Source: Bdellovibrionales bacterium (lineage in GTDB: Bacteria > Bdellovibrionota > Bdellovibrionia > Bdellovibrionales > Bdellovibrionaceae). From it: DNA of 64,000 nt. Made by a program: the position numbers and the translations under genes. Below are positions 19,460 through 29,519 of this stretch, piece by piece. Below the pieces are notes generated by a model. It did no database searches and was not told where the DNA came from. It was given only the letters and a program-made list of their open reading frames with translations. Location of the stretch: positions 1-64,000 of the forward strand of contig SXSU01000034.1 of the NCBI GenBank assembly GCA_005793345.1. Reading direction: 5' to 3'. The first letter of the stretch is position 1. The number at the start of each line of letters is the position of its first letter.

Positions 19460-21457
19460 ATGGAAAAACGAAAAAGAAAGACTTTACTTAATATGCTTTG
19501 TTTAGTTTTCATAGTTGTTATGAATTCAATACTAGTGTTTGCAAATCAGAATGAAATAGTAAATATAGTCGCTGAACTTGTACTTGATGGCTATACCTTT
19601 CACCAATCAGGACAAGGTTGGATTATAAAATTTACTGATCGTCCAAATTTTTATATTTTAACACCCTCGCATGTTATTCATGGAGCGCAGAATTTCTCTT
19701 TTTATTGTAAAGAAAAAAAAATAACTGAACTCAAACTTATTGGTGATTCACCCACTTATGATCTAGCATTACTTGAAATACAACCACAAAGTCTTATAGA
19801 TTGTGAATTGAATCCACTAATAACAATAAATAATATAATTACTGATAAAAAAATTGAACAACTCACCTTAGCCGATTTTAAATTTGATACCAAATATTAT
19901 AAAAGCGACTTCAGAAATTGGATTAGTTCATATTCAAATAAAAAATATGATTCTTCTGGTTTTCGTTTTATTGAAAAAGAAACCGAAAATTTCATTGCTG
20001 GAATAATGATAGATGACAACTTAAGATTTAAAACAAATTCCTACTCATCTAAAAATCGAGATCTATCACCCTACAACTCAGATATATTTAGTGACTTTGG
20101 TATAAAACCAGGTCTTAGTGGTGGGGCTTATACCATGGCTCAACAATCACTGCCACTCGGAATGGTAACTAAAACTCGAATTAATGATAAAAAAGCACTT
20201 ATAATACCAACCCAAGAACTAATTCCAATTTCATTCTTACTATTAAATGGTGGGGACCCTTGGACTAAGAATAAACCCTACGCTGCTATTGATTTTAAAT
20301 ACGAAGTTGAAAATTTAAATAATCAAAAATATCTTAATCGAACTAGATTTATGACTTATAAATCAGCTCAGCATGATATTACTTTTACCGAACTGTGTTC
20401 CCAAGCAAAATTTAAACTTTCTTCCTCATGGGAATGGCTGCCCTCAGGGGGGAGTTGGATAGCAAGCACAACAGATAGTCTTGCCGGTGGATCTTGGGTT
20501 AATAGCACTGATGATTCTTTTCATTTAAAAAGTAACTTTACAGGAGTTCCAAATATTCAAGCTGAAGTAACAACATCAGAAAACTCATCACAAATATATT
20601 TAGTCTGGAGCTACTACAAAGATTTAAAGCCATGCAATACAGAGGGTATAAAGCTAAGTGATGGTAGAATTTTATTGGGCTTGTGGGATACCACACAAGA
20701 TTTATCAATTCGTATCGATGATCTAAATACACTTTTAAGTTTTGTATTAGAAAAAGAATATGACTTTATAAATTATATTAATAGATTTGGAATATTTAAA
20801 AATCAAAATGATAAAAATTTTGACGTCTTTTGTAGAACTAAAATTATGGGGCCCAAAAAAACATTAAAGAATCAAATCGAGTACTCATTAGGTGGACAAA
20901 AAAATTGGATTGTTGAAAATAAAAAATTAAAATTCGCATACGAAGTAGAAAAAAAATGGTATCAAGAAGATGAAGAAAAAAGTAATGAAAATGTTATCAG
21001 ACTGAGTGAGTATAGTTTTTTTCAATGCAGTGATCTTGTTGGAAAAGACGGCAATAAAAGATCAAATTATAAGTTAGAATTTAAACTAGTTAGCACTCAA
21101 CTAACAGCAAATATTTTCTTCATCCCCAATGGGATAGTTGGATCTTTTTATTATCCAAATAAAGATTCTAATAGCGAAGAACACACTCTAATCGATGATT
21201 TCTTATCAAATACTGACTCAAATATTAAAGATGGTAACTTTTGGACTCACACAATCAAAACAAAAATGGGAGTTAAAGCACTTATAACTTTAAACCCAAA
21301 TACTGAATTACTTGAAATAACATTTTTAGAAATTCCCGATCAATTAAATTCTTATTTAACTCCAATATTATTGGATAACTCTTCGATAATGACTAATTCC
21401 CCTTTAATTTGGCTTTTAAAATATAAATTAAATTTACATTCTTCGGAGGTCGAATAA
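19460..21457 (+). CDS. Exported trypsin-like serine protease
   Basis: A signal peptide (about 1-29, basic start then a hydrophobic core) is followed by a chymotrypsin-fold domain. The triad is His71 (TPSHVIHGA), Asp101 (YDLALLEI) and Ser220 (PGLSGGAY). Beyond about residue 270 lies a long beta-rich C-terminal region that I do not recognise, with WEWLPSGGSW and GGSW repeats near 325-345. At 665 aa it is much larger than a bare protease domain. It is probably periplasmic or secreted. The stop is one base from the ATG of the regulator gene, so the two are translationally coupled. No ribosome site is visible before its ATG. Confidence 0.75.
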   Translation: MEKRKRKTLLNMLCLVFIVVMNSILVFANQNEIVNIVAELVLDGYTFHQSGQGWIIKFTDRPNFYILTPSHVIHGAQNFSFYCKEKKITELKLIGDSPTYDLALLEIQPQSLIDCELNPLITINNIITDKKIEQLTLADFKFDTKYYKSDFRNWISSYSNKKYDSSGFRFIEKETENFIAGIMIDDNLRFKTNSYSSKNRDLSPYNSDIFSDFGIKPGLSGGAYTMAQQSLPLGMVTKTRINDKKALIIPTQELIPISFLLLNGGDPWTKNKPYAAIDFKYEVENLNNQKYLNRTRFMTYKSAQHDITFTELCSQAKFKLSSSWEWLPSGGSWIASTTDSLAGGSWVNSTDDSFHLKSNFTGVPNIQAEVTTSENSSQIYLVWSYYKDLKPCNTEGIKLSDGRILLGLWDTTQDLSIRIDDLNTLLSFVLEKEYDFINYINRFGIFKNQNDKNFDVFCRTKIMGPKKTLKNQIEYSLGGQKNWIVENKKLKFAYEVEKKWYQEDEEKSNENVIRLSEYSFFQCSDLVGKDGNKRSNYKLEFKLVSTQLTANIFFIPNGIVGSFYYPNKDSNSEEHTLIDDFLSNTDSNIKDGNFWTHTIKTKMGVKALITLNPNTELLEITFLEIPDQLNSYLTPILLDNSSIMTNSPLIWLLKYKLNLHSSEVE

Positions 21458-21458
21458 A

Positions 21459-22646
21459 ATGACACTTAAAATGACGTTATCAAAACGAATTTACACCGAA
21501 GAAAGCACTTATATTGAAATATTAAATTTAATTGAAAAAGGTTTTTATGAAGAAGCCAGTCAGAAATTAAGAGTCCATCGTAAAAATGCAGACATGCCAC
21601 AATCACGCAATCAATTTGAGAGTCACAATGATTGGAACCTACTTTCTATGTTGTTAAGTTTTAGACTCACCCTCCATTCAGGAATTTTGCCTAAATCATT
21701 TATTAATATTCAAATTGAAACAATAAGTAATCTATACATTAAAGGTGAATTTTATTTTGTAAATGGATTATATTTATTTCACATTAATAAAATGCAAGAG
21801 GGTGCAATTTATTTTTTTTATGCAGCAGAAATTTTTAAACAAATTGCAAAGAATGATCGTTTTTACGTATCACAATATAATTACATTATTGGAAAATCCT
21901 ACGAACCCAATATTTCTACTCATTGGTTATTGACAGAAATTAGAAAACTAGAAGAAGAACTCCAGAGCAATCCCACCCAACATCAAAAAATTTTAGGTGT
22001 GTGTTTAAGACAAAAATCTTATCTCTATAAAGATTTGAAACATTTCCAAGCAGCCTTTGATGAAGGTCTAAAGTCAGCACAGTTATTAGAAATTTATGGT
22101 TCACAATCTGATTATCAATTGTCTTTAATCAATCTCTGTGAGATTTCACTGGAGCAGACTAATTTAGATAATGCTAAATTGTATTTACAAAAAATTATTC
22201 CACCCATGGATCCACGTGTCCAATTTCCTTATCACTTTTTTAAACATCGTACTTTTAATGTACCTCTAAATTTGGAAATGCTCAATCACTCATGCCCCCA
22301 TTTTTTGGAGCGATTTAATATTTGGAAGAAGTCCCATAAAATCAAATTCCGTAATACTAAAAATGAACCTCAAACGCAAAACAATTGGAATGCTCTAACC
22401 GGCGAACTCACTTTAAATCAAGAAGTCATTAAATTTAAACAAGCTTCTTTAGAATTTAAATTATTACAGAGCATACATAAAGGTCCTATATCAAAAGAAT
22501 TACTCTGTGAACGACTCTGGCCCGAATATTCACAAATTCATTTGCTTGATAACAGATTGCACCGACTTATTAGTCGGTTAAACAAAAAGACAAATGGGTT
22601 GATCGAATTTAAAAATGGTAGTTATCATTTTTCACTTTTATTCTGA
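21459..22646 (+). CDS. TPR/winged-helix protein, probable transcriptional regulator
   Basis: The central region (about 60-260) is built of amphipathic helix pairs resembling tetratricopeptide repeats. The C-terminal 90 residues resemble the OmpR/PhoB winged helix: TGELTLNQEVIKF, then a helix LEFKLLQSI, KELLCERLWPE, and a recognition helix LDNRLHRLISRLNKK before a beta hairpin. It lacks a receiver domain. GGAGG lies 9 bases before the ATG and it is coupled to the protease gene upstream, which suggests a protease-linked control unit. Target genes cannot be told. Confidence 0.6.
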   Translation: MTLKMTLSKRIYTEESTYIEILNLIEKGFYEEASQKLRVHRKNADMPQSRNQFESHNDWNLLSMLLSFRLTLHSGILPKSFINIQIETISNLYIKGEFYFVNGLYLFHINKMQEGAIYFFYAAEIFKQIAKNDRFYVSQYNYIIGKSYEPNISTHWLLTEIRKLEEELQSNPTQHQKILGVCLRQKSYLYKDLKHFQAAFDEGLKSAQLLEIYGSQSDYQLSLINLCEISLEQTNLDNAKLYLQKIIPPMDPRVQFPYHFFKHRTFNVPLNLEMLNHSCPHFLERFNIWKKSHKIKFRNTKNEPQTQNNWNALTGELTLNQEVIKFKQASLEFKLLQSIHKGPISKELLCERLWPEYSQIHLLDNRLHRLISRLNKKTNGLIEFKNGSYHFSLLF

Positions 22647-22672
22647 ATTATTGATTTCATATTTTGATAAAT

Positions 22673-25600
22673 TTACGAATGAATTTTTAAAAAATCAGAA
22701 TGTCCAACAATCTGTTGCAACGACTCAACAAAGTTCATATTAAAATTAACTTTTATTGGCTGGTCTTTATTTGAAAGAACAATGCGTTTTTTTGTTTCTT
22801 TACAATCGTAGAAAAAATTTAAATCCGTTACTCCTGGATATTCGTCGACAACAGTTTTTATTTTTTCAATTTGATTCGCCTGCAATTGATGTAATGAAAA
22901 ATATATTGAATTTACTTTTTTAAAACTTTCTTCAATTGTAATAACAGAATCTACAATAATTTTTGCAGTATCGTTTTCAACTTCTAGTAATCCGCCAACT
23001 AAAATTGGTTTTTCTTCTTTTAAAAAGAATTGGGCTTTTTCATACACATCAGGAAACACAACCATCTCTACAGAGCCAGTTAAATCCTCAAGGGTTCCAA
23101 AAGCCATTCTTGTTCCTTTTTTAGTAATCAACTCTCGAAACTGTGTCACTAATCCATCAATTAGTACTCTTCGTTTGTTCCAATCTTTGTGACGAGGAAT
23201 ACGTTGTGGACTTTTTTGTGTTGATGGAGGTATAGGTTCAGGGTTTGGTTCTTCAACTTGTTTTAAGGACTTCAATTCACGAATTTCACAAGTTGTCCAA
23301 AGCTTTACAAGTTGATCCCAACCATTAAGGGGGTGATCTGATAAATAAAATCCTAATACTTCTTTTTCAAAGGCAAGACTCACCATGCGAGACCATGGTT
23401 TAACTGGATCTAAAGTTATTTTGGTTTGTGAATCTTCATCATTTTCTAATAACTCAAATAAACTTCGTTGACCGACTTCACGATCTTTGCGTTTAGTCTC
23501 AGCCCCATCAATCATTTTTGTATAGCCATTATAAATTTGGGCTCGATGATAACCAAATTGATCTAGGGCTCCTGCCTTTATTAAACATTCAATCACTTTT
23601 TTATTTACACGACGTAAATCAACTCGTTCAAAAAATTCTTCTAAACTTGCAAATTTTTTATTAGGTAAATTTTCACGAGCTTCAATAATAGCTTCAACAG
23701 CAGCTTGCCCAACACCCTTAATCGCACCTAAACCAAAATATATATCTTCACCGACCACTGTAAATTGATATTCCGAATAATTCACATGGGGAATTTCAAC
23801 TTTTATATTTCGCTTTTGTGCATCTTTCACATACCTAACAACTTTATCAGTATCGCTCATATCTGTTGTTAACAGAGCTGCAAAAAATTCTGATGGGTAA
23901 TAATTTTTTAACCATGCAGTCTGAACTGCAATTACACAATAAGCCGCTGCATGGGATTTATTAAATCCATAGTCAGCAAATTTATACATTAATTCAAAAA
24001 GCTCTTCAGATTTTTTAGGTTCATGCCCTTTTTCCGTTGCACCTTTTAAAAAGCGTACGCGATGCTGATCCATCTCTTCTTTAATTTTTTTACCCATGGC
24101 TCTTCGAAGCATATCCGCTTCTCCAAGTGAGTAACCTGCAATTAAAGATGAAATCCCCATTACCTGCTCTTGGTAAACAATGATACCATAAGTTTCTTCG
24201 AGCACTTGTTTTAATTCATCAAATAAATATTCGACAGGGGATTCACCATTTTTACGACGAGCAAATTCGGGAATCATATCCATGGGACCCGGTCGATAGA
24301 GTGCATTGATCGCCGTGATATCAGCAAAACAAGTGGGCTTAATTTGCCTTGTGGCATCACTAATCCCCTCACCCTCAAACTGGAATACCCCTGCCATATC
24401 ACCTCTAGACATCAACTCATAAACTTTAGGATCATTGAGTGGAATTTCTTGAGGTTGAATTTTAATTTTACGATTTTTTTCGATAATATTTAAAGCATTT
24501 TGAATATGAGTGAGAGTTTTTAATCCCAAAAAGTCGAACTTAATCAGTCCAATTTTTTCGGCGTGCTTCATATCGTATTGAACGACGTTCTCACCTTCAG
24601 CACCTCGATATAAAGGGGCATGATTTACAAGTTTACCATCGGCAATAACAACTCCGGCAGCATGAATCCCTGCATGACGAACCAAGCCCTCTACTCTTTG
24701 TGCGAGTTCAAGTAATGTTGCCACCTGAGGATCAACATCCATCAACTCACGCATTCGAGGTTCCATCTCAATGGCTTCCTTAAGTGTAATTCCTAATTTA
24801 TCAGGCATGAGTTTAGAAACCACATCCACTTCACTGAAAGTCATACCAAGTACACGTCCCACATCTTTAATTGCGGCCCTTGCTTGAAGTTTTCCGTAGG
24901 TAATAATTTGGCTAACGCTGTCTGCACCATATTGGCGAACCACGTATTGAATGACTTCGCCTCGTCTGTCTTGACAAAAGTCGATATCAAAGTCTGGCAT
25001 TGAAATACGCTCTGGATTTAAAAAACGCTCAAACAGTAATTTGTGTGGAATCGGATCTAAATCGGTAATTCGCAAACAGTATGCTACTAAACTTCCTGCT
25101 CCTGAACCCCGTCCAGGCCCCACCGGAATGCTATTCTCTTTAGCCCAATTAATGAAATCTTGAACGATCAAAAAATATCCATTAAATCCCATGCGAGTAA
25201 TAATTGAGAGTTCATAATCTAGTCGATCACGATAAGTTTTAACTTGATCGTCTGGAACTTTTTCATTGCGAGCCGCAGCTTCAATAAACCTTTTTTCTAA
25301 GCCTTCAAATGATCGAATGCGAATTTCATCTTGCAATGAAACTCCATCACGAGTTGGAAAACTCGGTAAGTGATAAATCATTTTTCCTTGATCATCTTTT
25401 AATTTAAATTTGAGCTGACAACGTGATGCCACCTCAAGTGTACGATCACAAACCTCAATCTGATCATGAAAAAGATTTTTCATTTCATCAGGTGATTTAA
25501 AATAAAATTGATCAGTGCCAAGTTTATATCTAGTTTCATCACTTAAAGTTTTATTAGTGCCTATACAAACTAAAACCTCTTGTCCCATTTGATCATCACG

Positions 25601-26236
25601 ACTTAAATAATGAACATCGTTAGATGCAACTAATGGCACCCCTGTAATTTTAGAGGCTTCACTTAAAAAAGGGTTTATAGTGGCCCACTCTTTTTTACCA
25701 GTGCGATTGGTTTCTAAATAAAGTCGATCGTCAAAAATACTTTTTAAAAATTTTATTTTTTCTAAAGCAGTATCTTCGTCCCCCCAAATTAAAGTTTGCG
25801 AAACATCACCAAATAGACCACCAGTGAGACAAATTAAATCACTACTACATTCTTTTAGAACTTCATAATCTATTCTAGGTTTATAATAAAACCCTTGATG
25901 ATATCCTGCTGTACTCAATCGGCAGAGATTTTGGTAACCTTTAAAGTTTTGAGCTAAAAGAACTAGACGCCTTAATGGTTTTTGAATTTGTTCACGATCT
26001 TGTACTTTATCAAATCTGGATTTAGGAGCTAAATAAAAATCACAACCAATAATTGGATTAAGTCCTAGATCTTTTGCTGCAAAATAAAACTCAATTGCAC
26101 CAAACAAGTTTCCATTATCAGTAAGGGCTACGGCCGGCATACCATAATTTGCAGCTTTCTTGGCAATTCCCTTAATTTTACAGGAACTTTCAAGCAGTGA
26201 ATATTCAGAGTGAGTGTGTAAATGAACAAAAGACAT
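22673..26236 (-). CDS. dnaE: DNA polymerase III subunit alpha
   Basis: Replicative polymerase catalytic subunit (1187 aa). The N-terminal PHP domain begins with HLHTHSEYSLLESS. The palm has GPGRGSGAGSLVAY near 378 and the catalytic aspartates in PDFDIDF near 413-418. GVFQFEGEG, the tandem helix-hairpin-helix region and a C-terminal OB domain (RVLIDGLVTQF...GTRMAFGTLED, from about 1020) follow. Standard DnaE1 type. It stands alone, divergent from the gene at 26465. Confidence 0.98.
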   Translation of the reverse strand: MSFVHLHTHSEYSLLESSCKIKGIAKKAANYGMPAVALTDNGNLFGAIEFYFAAKDLGLNPIIGCDFYLAPKSRFDKVQDREQIQKPLRRLVLLAQNFKGYQNLCRLSTAGYHQGFYYKPRIDYEVLKECSSDLICLTGGLFGDVSQTLIWGDEDTALEKIKFLKSIFDDRLYLETNRTGKKEWATINPFLSEASKITGVPLVASNDVHYLSRDDQMGQEVLVCIGTNKTLSDETRYKLGTDQFYFKSPDEMKNLFHDQIEVCDRTLEVASRCQLKFKLKDDQGKMIYHLPSFPTRDGVSLQDEIRIRSFEGLEKRFIEAAARNEKVPDDQVKTYRDRLDYELSIITRMGFNGYFLIVQDFINWAKENSIPVGPGRGSGAGSLVAYCLRITDLDPIPHKLLFERFLNPERISMPDFDIDFCQDRRGEVIQYVVRQYGADSVSQIITYGKLQARAAIKDVGRVLGMTFSEVDVVSKLMPDKLGITLKEAIEMEPRMRELMDVDPQVATLLELAQRVEGLVRHAGIHAAGVVIADGKLVNHAPLYRGAEGENVVQYDMKHAEKIGLIKFDFLGLKTLTHIQNALNIIEKNRKIKIQPQEIPLNDPKVYELMSRGDMAGVFQFEGEGISDATRQIKPTCFADITAINALYRPGPMDMIPEFARRKNGESPVEYLFDELKQVLEETYGIIVYQEQVMGISSLIAGYSLGEADMLRRAMGKKIKEEMDQHRVRFLKGATEKGHEPKKSEELFELMYKFADYGFNKSHAAAYCVIAVQTAWLKNYYPSEFFAALLTTDMSDTDKVVRYVKDAQKRNIKVEIPHVNYSEYQFTVVGEDIYFGLGAIKGVGQAAVEAIIEARENLPNKKFASLEEFFERVDLRRVNKKVIECLIKAGALDQFGYHRAQIYNGYTKMIDGAETKRKDREVGQRSLFELLENDEDSQTKITLDPVKPWSRMVSLAFEKEVLGFYLSDHPLNGWDQLVKLWTTCEIRELKSLKQVEEPNPEPIPPSTQKSPQRIPRHKDWNKRRVLIDGLVTQFRELITKKGTRMAFGTLEDLTGSVEMVVFPDVYEKAQFFLKEEKPILVGGLLEVENDTAKIIVDSVITIEESFKKVNSIYFSLHQLQANQIEKIKTVVDEYPGVTDLNFFYDCKETKKRIVLSNKDQPIKVNFNMNFVESLQQIVGHSDFLKIHS

Positions 26237-26464
26237 AGTAGGTCATTGTAAAAAATTTATCTCTAAAGAACAACAAAGAACAAGGGAACTCTGTCATTTT
26301 AACGCAAATCCTAATTTAGGGCTCTATTTTAATGCCCTCAGTGCCAATTTTGATAACTTTTTAAATTCGATTCATGAATTATATTCATAAAATACATATT
26401 TTCCGCACAAAGTCACTGATTGGGAATATATATTTCAAAAAAAATCAAAGGATGGATTTTAATT

Positions 26465-27835
26465 ATGAAGACTGCATGGACCATATATTATGGTAATAGT
26501 AAATTTTTAATTAAACTTATCATAATTGCATTTATTTTTGTTTCAATTCAAAATGCAATAGCTTTGCCTCCAAATGTAAAACAACTTGTGGATTATGAAA
26601 CCAAAGCTAATGCTGTTGCAGAGAGAAAAAATACATATATAATGATGCCTCACTATGAAATTCCACTCGAATGGATGGATGTATTAATAACTAATAAAAT
26701 GCCAAAAGATGTCTATGATTCTTTGGTATTTGAAAAGAATGGCCAAAAATATGTACGTTGGGTCATAAATCCAGAAGATACAAAGTGGCATAAAGATGTT
26801 TTATTATGGTTAATAAGCAAATATGAAAATAAAAGAGTTACAACTGTTTCAAGACTAGTTGATAAATTACAATTAATAATAGGAAAATCCAATAGTGTAT
26901 TTCAAAAAAAATATTATTTTAAAGGTTATCAAACAGCATCTAGATCATATATTATTGAAGACCCTGAATCTAAAGTTCAGTTTTCTTTAAAGGGTTCTAC
27001 AGATGTGACTGGAGGTCATTGGACAGATAAAAAGCAAAAATTCACAGACGCCCAAGACATCATTAAAGTTAGTCAGTATTTAAATAAAGTCGAAAGTGCC
27101 ATTGGATTTGATAACTTTTTTTTACTTGATGAACCTTTAGCTTTCGGGATTAAAGATATTGATCAAGCAATTGTAGTCAGAATGCTTAACCAGTTACCAA
27201 CAAATAATAAATTGATTTATCTACCAGGATTCTCTGCACTCCATGACTATACAGGAAAATTAATTGCTTTAAAAAATGGTTCAAATAATCCTGAAAAATT
27301 TTGGAAAGAAAATTATATCGAAGTAATGGGAAAAGTTTTAGCTGAGCTTGCTGTAAAAACTGGATTAGCATTTGATTCTCCCCATTCTCAAAATTTTTTA
27401 ATAGAGCTTGATTATAATTATAAACCCACTGGCCGAATTGGCTTAAGAGATTTTGGAGATGTTTTTTTGAATAAAAATTTTCTATTAAATTTTAATCAAA
27501 TTGATTTGATAGAAACTTTTTCAGAACAATCAAATATAAAAAATAATCAATCCGCAAAATTTGGCCCATTACATGGAAATTCTTTTCCAAAATGGATAAC
27601 AGAATCCATCTATAAAGAATGGGGATTCGTTTTTTTTGAGGCCTACGAAAACACAATGTCTAAATATTCAAATATAAATATTGATCTTATACATAAACCA
27701 TTTTTCCAAAATGGAAAATATTATAATAGCAACGGTTACGATCAAACCAGTCCTGAATGGCAAAACTACTTTGCAAATTTAAAACTTTCATTTCGACATA
27801 ATAACGGATCCTATTGTACCCGTCTCTTTAAATAA
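26465..27835 (+). CDS. Exported protein with kinase-like motifs
   Basis: No named family recognised. The ATG at 26465 (AAAGGA about 12 bases upstream) gives a signal peptide or signal anchor with a hydrophobic core at about 16-32. The C-terminal half holds SPHSQN (His307, Asn310), then a strand, then LRDFGD (Arg328-Asp332). This order and spacing resemble the catalytic loop and metal-binding Asp of kinase-like and IucA/IucC-like ATP-dependent folds. A region SLKGSTDVTGG near 180 could be a nucleotide loop, but this is weaker. If real, it would be an exported enzyme of that fold. It sits just before the tRNA-Asp used as prophage site, with no operon partner. Confidence 0.5.
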   Translation: MKTAWTIYYGNSKFLIKLIIIAFIFVSIQNAIALPPNVKQLVDYETKANAVAERKNTYIMMPHYEIPLEWMDVLITNKMPKDVYDSLVFEKNGQKYVRWVINPEDTKWHKDVLLWLISKYENKRVTTVSRLVDKLQLIIGKSNSVFQKKYYFKGYQTASRSYIIEDPESKVQFSLKGSTDVTGGHWTDKKQKFTDAQDIIKVSQYLNKVESAIGFDNFFLLDEPLAFGIKDIDQAIVVRMLNQLPTNNKLIYLPGFSALHDYTGKLIALKNGSNNPEKFWKENYIEVMGKVLAELAVKTGLAFDSPHSQNFLIELDYNYKPTGRIGLRDFGDVFLNKNFLLNFNQIDLIETFSEQSNIKNNQSAKFGPLHGNSFPKWITESIYKEWGFVFFEAYENTMSKYSNINIDLIHKPFFQNGKYYNSNGYDQTSPEWQNYFANLKLSFRHNNGSYCTRLFK

Positions 27836-27950
27836 TTTTCTGCGTTTTAGAATTAGATTTTGCTTGAGATTTTACACATTTGGTCAATAGGAAAAAATCT
27901 ATTGTCATTTATCTATGCCCTATGTATTAATAGAGCTTCTTATTTGATAA

Positions 27951-28027
27951 GGGGTTGTAGTTAAGTTGGTTATAACGTCCGCCTGTCACGCGGAAGGCCG
28001 CGGGTTCAAGTCCCGTCGACCCCGCCA
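27951..28027 (+). tRNA. tRNA-Asp (GTC)
   Basis: A full cloverleaf can be folded: acceptor GGGGTTG with CGACCCC (one G-T pair), D arm with GGTTATAAC, anticodon stem TCCGC/GCGGA with loop CTGTCAC and anticodon GTC at 27985-27987, T arm GCGGG/CCCGT with TTCAAGT. Discriminator G and an encoded CCA follow. Its 3' end is the prophage attachment site; the integration leaves the gene intact. Confidence 0.97.
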
Positions 28028-28029
28028 TT
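28015..28029 (+). other. attL core
   Basis: GTCGACCCCGCCATT, overlapping the last 13 bases of tRNA-Asp. Identical to attR at 61120. Confidence 0.9.
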
Positions 28030-28099
28030 CTTTACACCAAGGATTTACTAATAAAATCAATAGGTTATGTAATAAATGGCAAATGAAAAAGTGACTAAT

Positions 28100-28115
28100 C
28101 CGGTGTAGCCGGTGT
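28100..28115 (+). repeat. Short direct repeat between attL and int
   Basis: Two copies of CCGGTGT separated by two bases, in a 134-base stretch without a gene. It could be an arm-type integrase site; this is only a suggestion. Confidence 0.35.
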
Positions 28116-28163
28116 TTAAGATTTTCCTCAACACTTCCGATAAATCTTTCGGGAGTAAATCAA

Positions 28164-29432
28164 ATGCAATATGAAAAAAGAGTTAATAAGGATGGGTCTT
28201 TCTACTATTCTTTCGTTTGGTATGACACTAAATCTAAGAAAAGACTTAGGTTAACTAGAGAAGAAATTAAAAAGAGGTTTGGTAAAGACATTCTATTAGA
28301 GTCTGAGGCTAAAGATTGTTTAAAATTACTTGAAGCCCAATATCAAACTGAAAAAATTAAGATTGAACGAAGATTATCATGGGAAAAAGAATTTTACTCG
28401 TTTAACGGATTATTAGAACAATATGAAAAGGCTCAAAAAAAGCGGGCAATTAATTCTTGGGAAAATAATGTCTTCTATTTAAAGAACTATGTTCTTCCTT
28501 ACTTTCTAACATTAAAAAAACTAAACAATATTGAAATGTGGTCTGATTATTTTGAAGACTTTAGAGAATGGTTAGAAAAATCAGCAATTCAACTGAGAAG
28601 TAAAAACTTAATATCCTATTCTTCAAAGAATCATTCAATTAAAGCATTAAATACATTCCTTGATATGTTGTATAATAAAAAACTAATACACAAACAATCT
28701 AAATGTGAGGCCTTCCCAGAACATTTAATAAAATCCAGAACCATAGATGATGTAATTTATCCTAATGAAATGGAACAAGTTTATTTAAGTTTAAAATCTA
28801 ATAAACATACTCAAGAGGCAATTTTATTTAGGTACTTATTTTTTTCTGGTATGAGGTTTAGTGAAGGACTAGCAATTAGTTTAGCGGATATATATCAAGG
28901 TCTATTACCTGAAAATCAATTATTATCAAAAAAACTAAAAACAAATAATATAACATATTTTGGATATGTTGTATCAGATTCTCAATTGAATGATAAAAAA
29001 GTAAGAGTACCATTTAAAGGTAAAAGAGAAATAAGTGAGAAAAATTCTAGAACTATACCTATCATTGATAAAACACTTTGGAATGATTTAGTTTCATTAG
29101 CAGAAGAGAAATTTAATTTATGGTCTAATAGTAAACATACAAATAAAAAGGATTATTATTTATTTGATTTAATAGACGACTCAACTGCAAGACGAAGATT
29201 AGAAGAGGCATTTAGAAGTGTTAAGTTAAAATTTAGGACATGGCACTGTTTAAGACACTCTAGAGCTACTTGGTTAATTGGTGAAACTGGTGATGAAGTA
29301 TTAGCAAGAACTTGGTTAGGTCACTCTAGTCCTAGAATATTTGAGAAATACAATCATATGTATCAGGCTTTAATTAGAGAAGCAAAAGCAAAGGATACAG
29401 TCGGTTCAGAGTTTAAATTAAAAAAAGTGTAA
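28164..29432 (+). CDS. int: Tyrosine-family phage integrase
   Basis: Site-specific recombinase (422 aa) for integration at tRNA-Asp. The N-terminal part (about 1-70) looks like an arm-binding domain, followed by a SAM-like core-binding domain (about 85-175). The catalytic domain has Arg231 (SGMRFSEG), His361-x-x-Arg364 (HCLRHSR), His387 (GHSS) and the nucleophile Tyr396 (FEKYNHM). The Lys expected on the beta hairpin is probably in VRVPFKGK near 285. It lies directly inside attL and reads away from it. Confidence 0.93.
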   Translation: MQYEKRVNKDGSFYYSFVWYDTKSKKRLRLTREEIKKRFGKDILLESEAKDCLKLLEAQYQTEKIKIERRLSWEKEFYSFNGLLEQYEKAQKKRAINSWENNVFYLKNYVLPYFLTLKKLNNIEMWSDYFEDFREWLEKSAIQLRSKNLISYSSKNHSIKALNTFLDMLYNKKLIHKQSKCEAFPEHLIKSRTIDDVIYPNEMEQVYLSLKSNKHTQEAILFRYLFFSGMRFSEGLAISLADIYQGLLPENQLLSKKLKTNNITYFGYVVSDSQLNDKKVRVPFKGKREISEKNSRTIPIIDKTLWNDLVSLAEEKFNLWSNSKHTNKKDYYLFDLIDDSTARRRLEEAFRSVKLKFRTWHCLRHSRATWLIGETGDEVLARTWLGHSSPRIFEKYNHMYQALIREAKAKDTVGSEFKLKKV

Positions 29433-29441
29433 ACTATCCTA

Positions 29442-29501
29442 CTATAAATGAGGATAATCACTTAACGGAATGTCTTTAATGTAATCTTTAAATTTAATCA
29501 T
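29442..29501 (-). pseudogene. Relic of an endolysin gene start (19 codons)
   Basis: Following the stop of the 113-aa coiled-coil gene there is a good ribosome site (AAGGA) and an ATG reading MIKFKDYIKDIPLSD, then a stop after 19 codons. The intact M15 endolysin at 32241 begins MITFKELVKNTPINDIPL, and the bases from its ribosome site into codon 6 are nearly the same. Both follow, directly or nearly so, a related coiled-coil/TM gene. I read this as the truncated start of a second endolysin gene. Confidence 0.5.
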
Positions 29502-29519
29502 AATATATCCTTAAACTAA

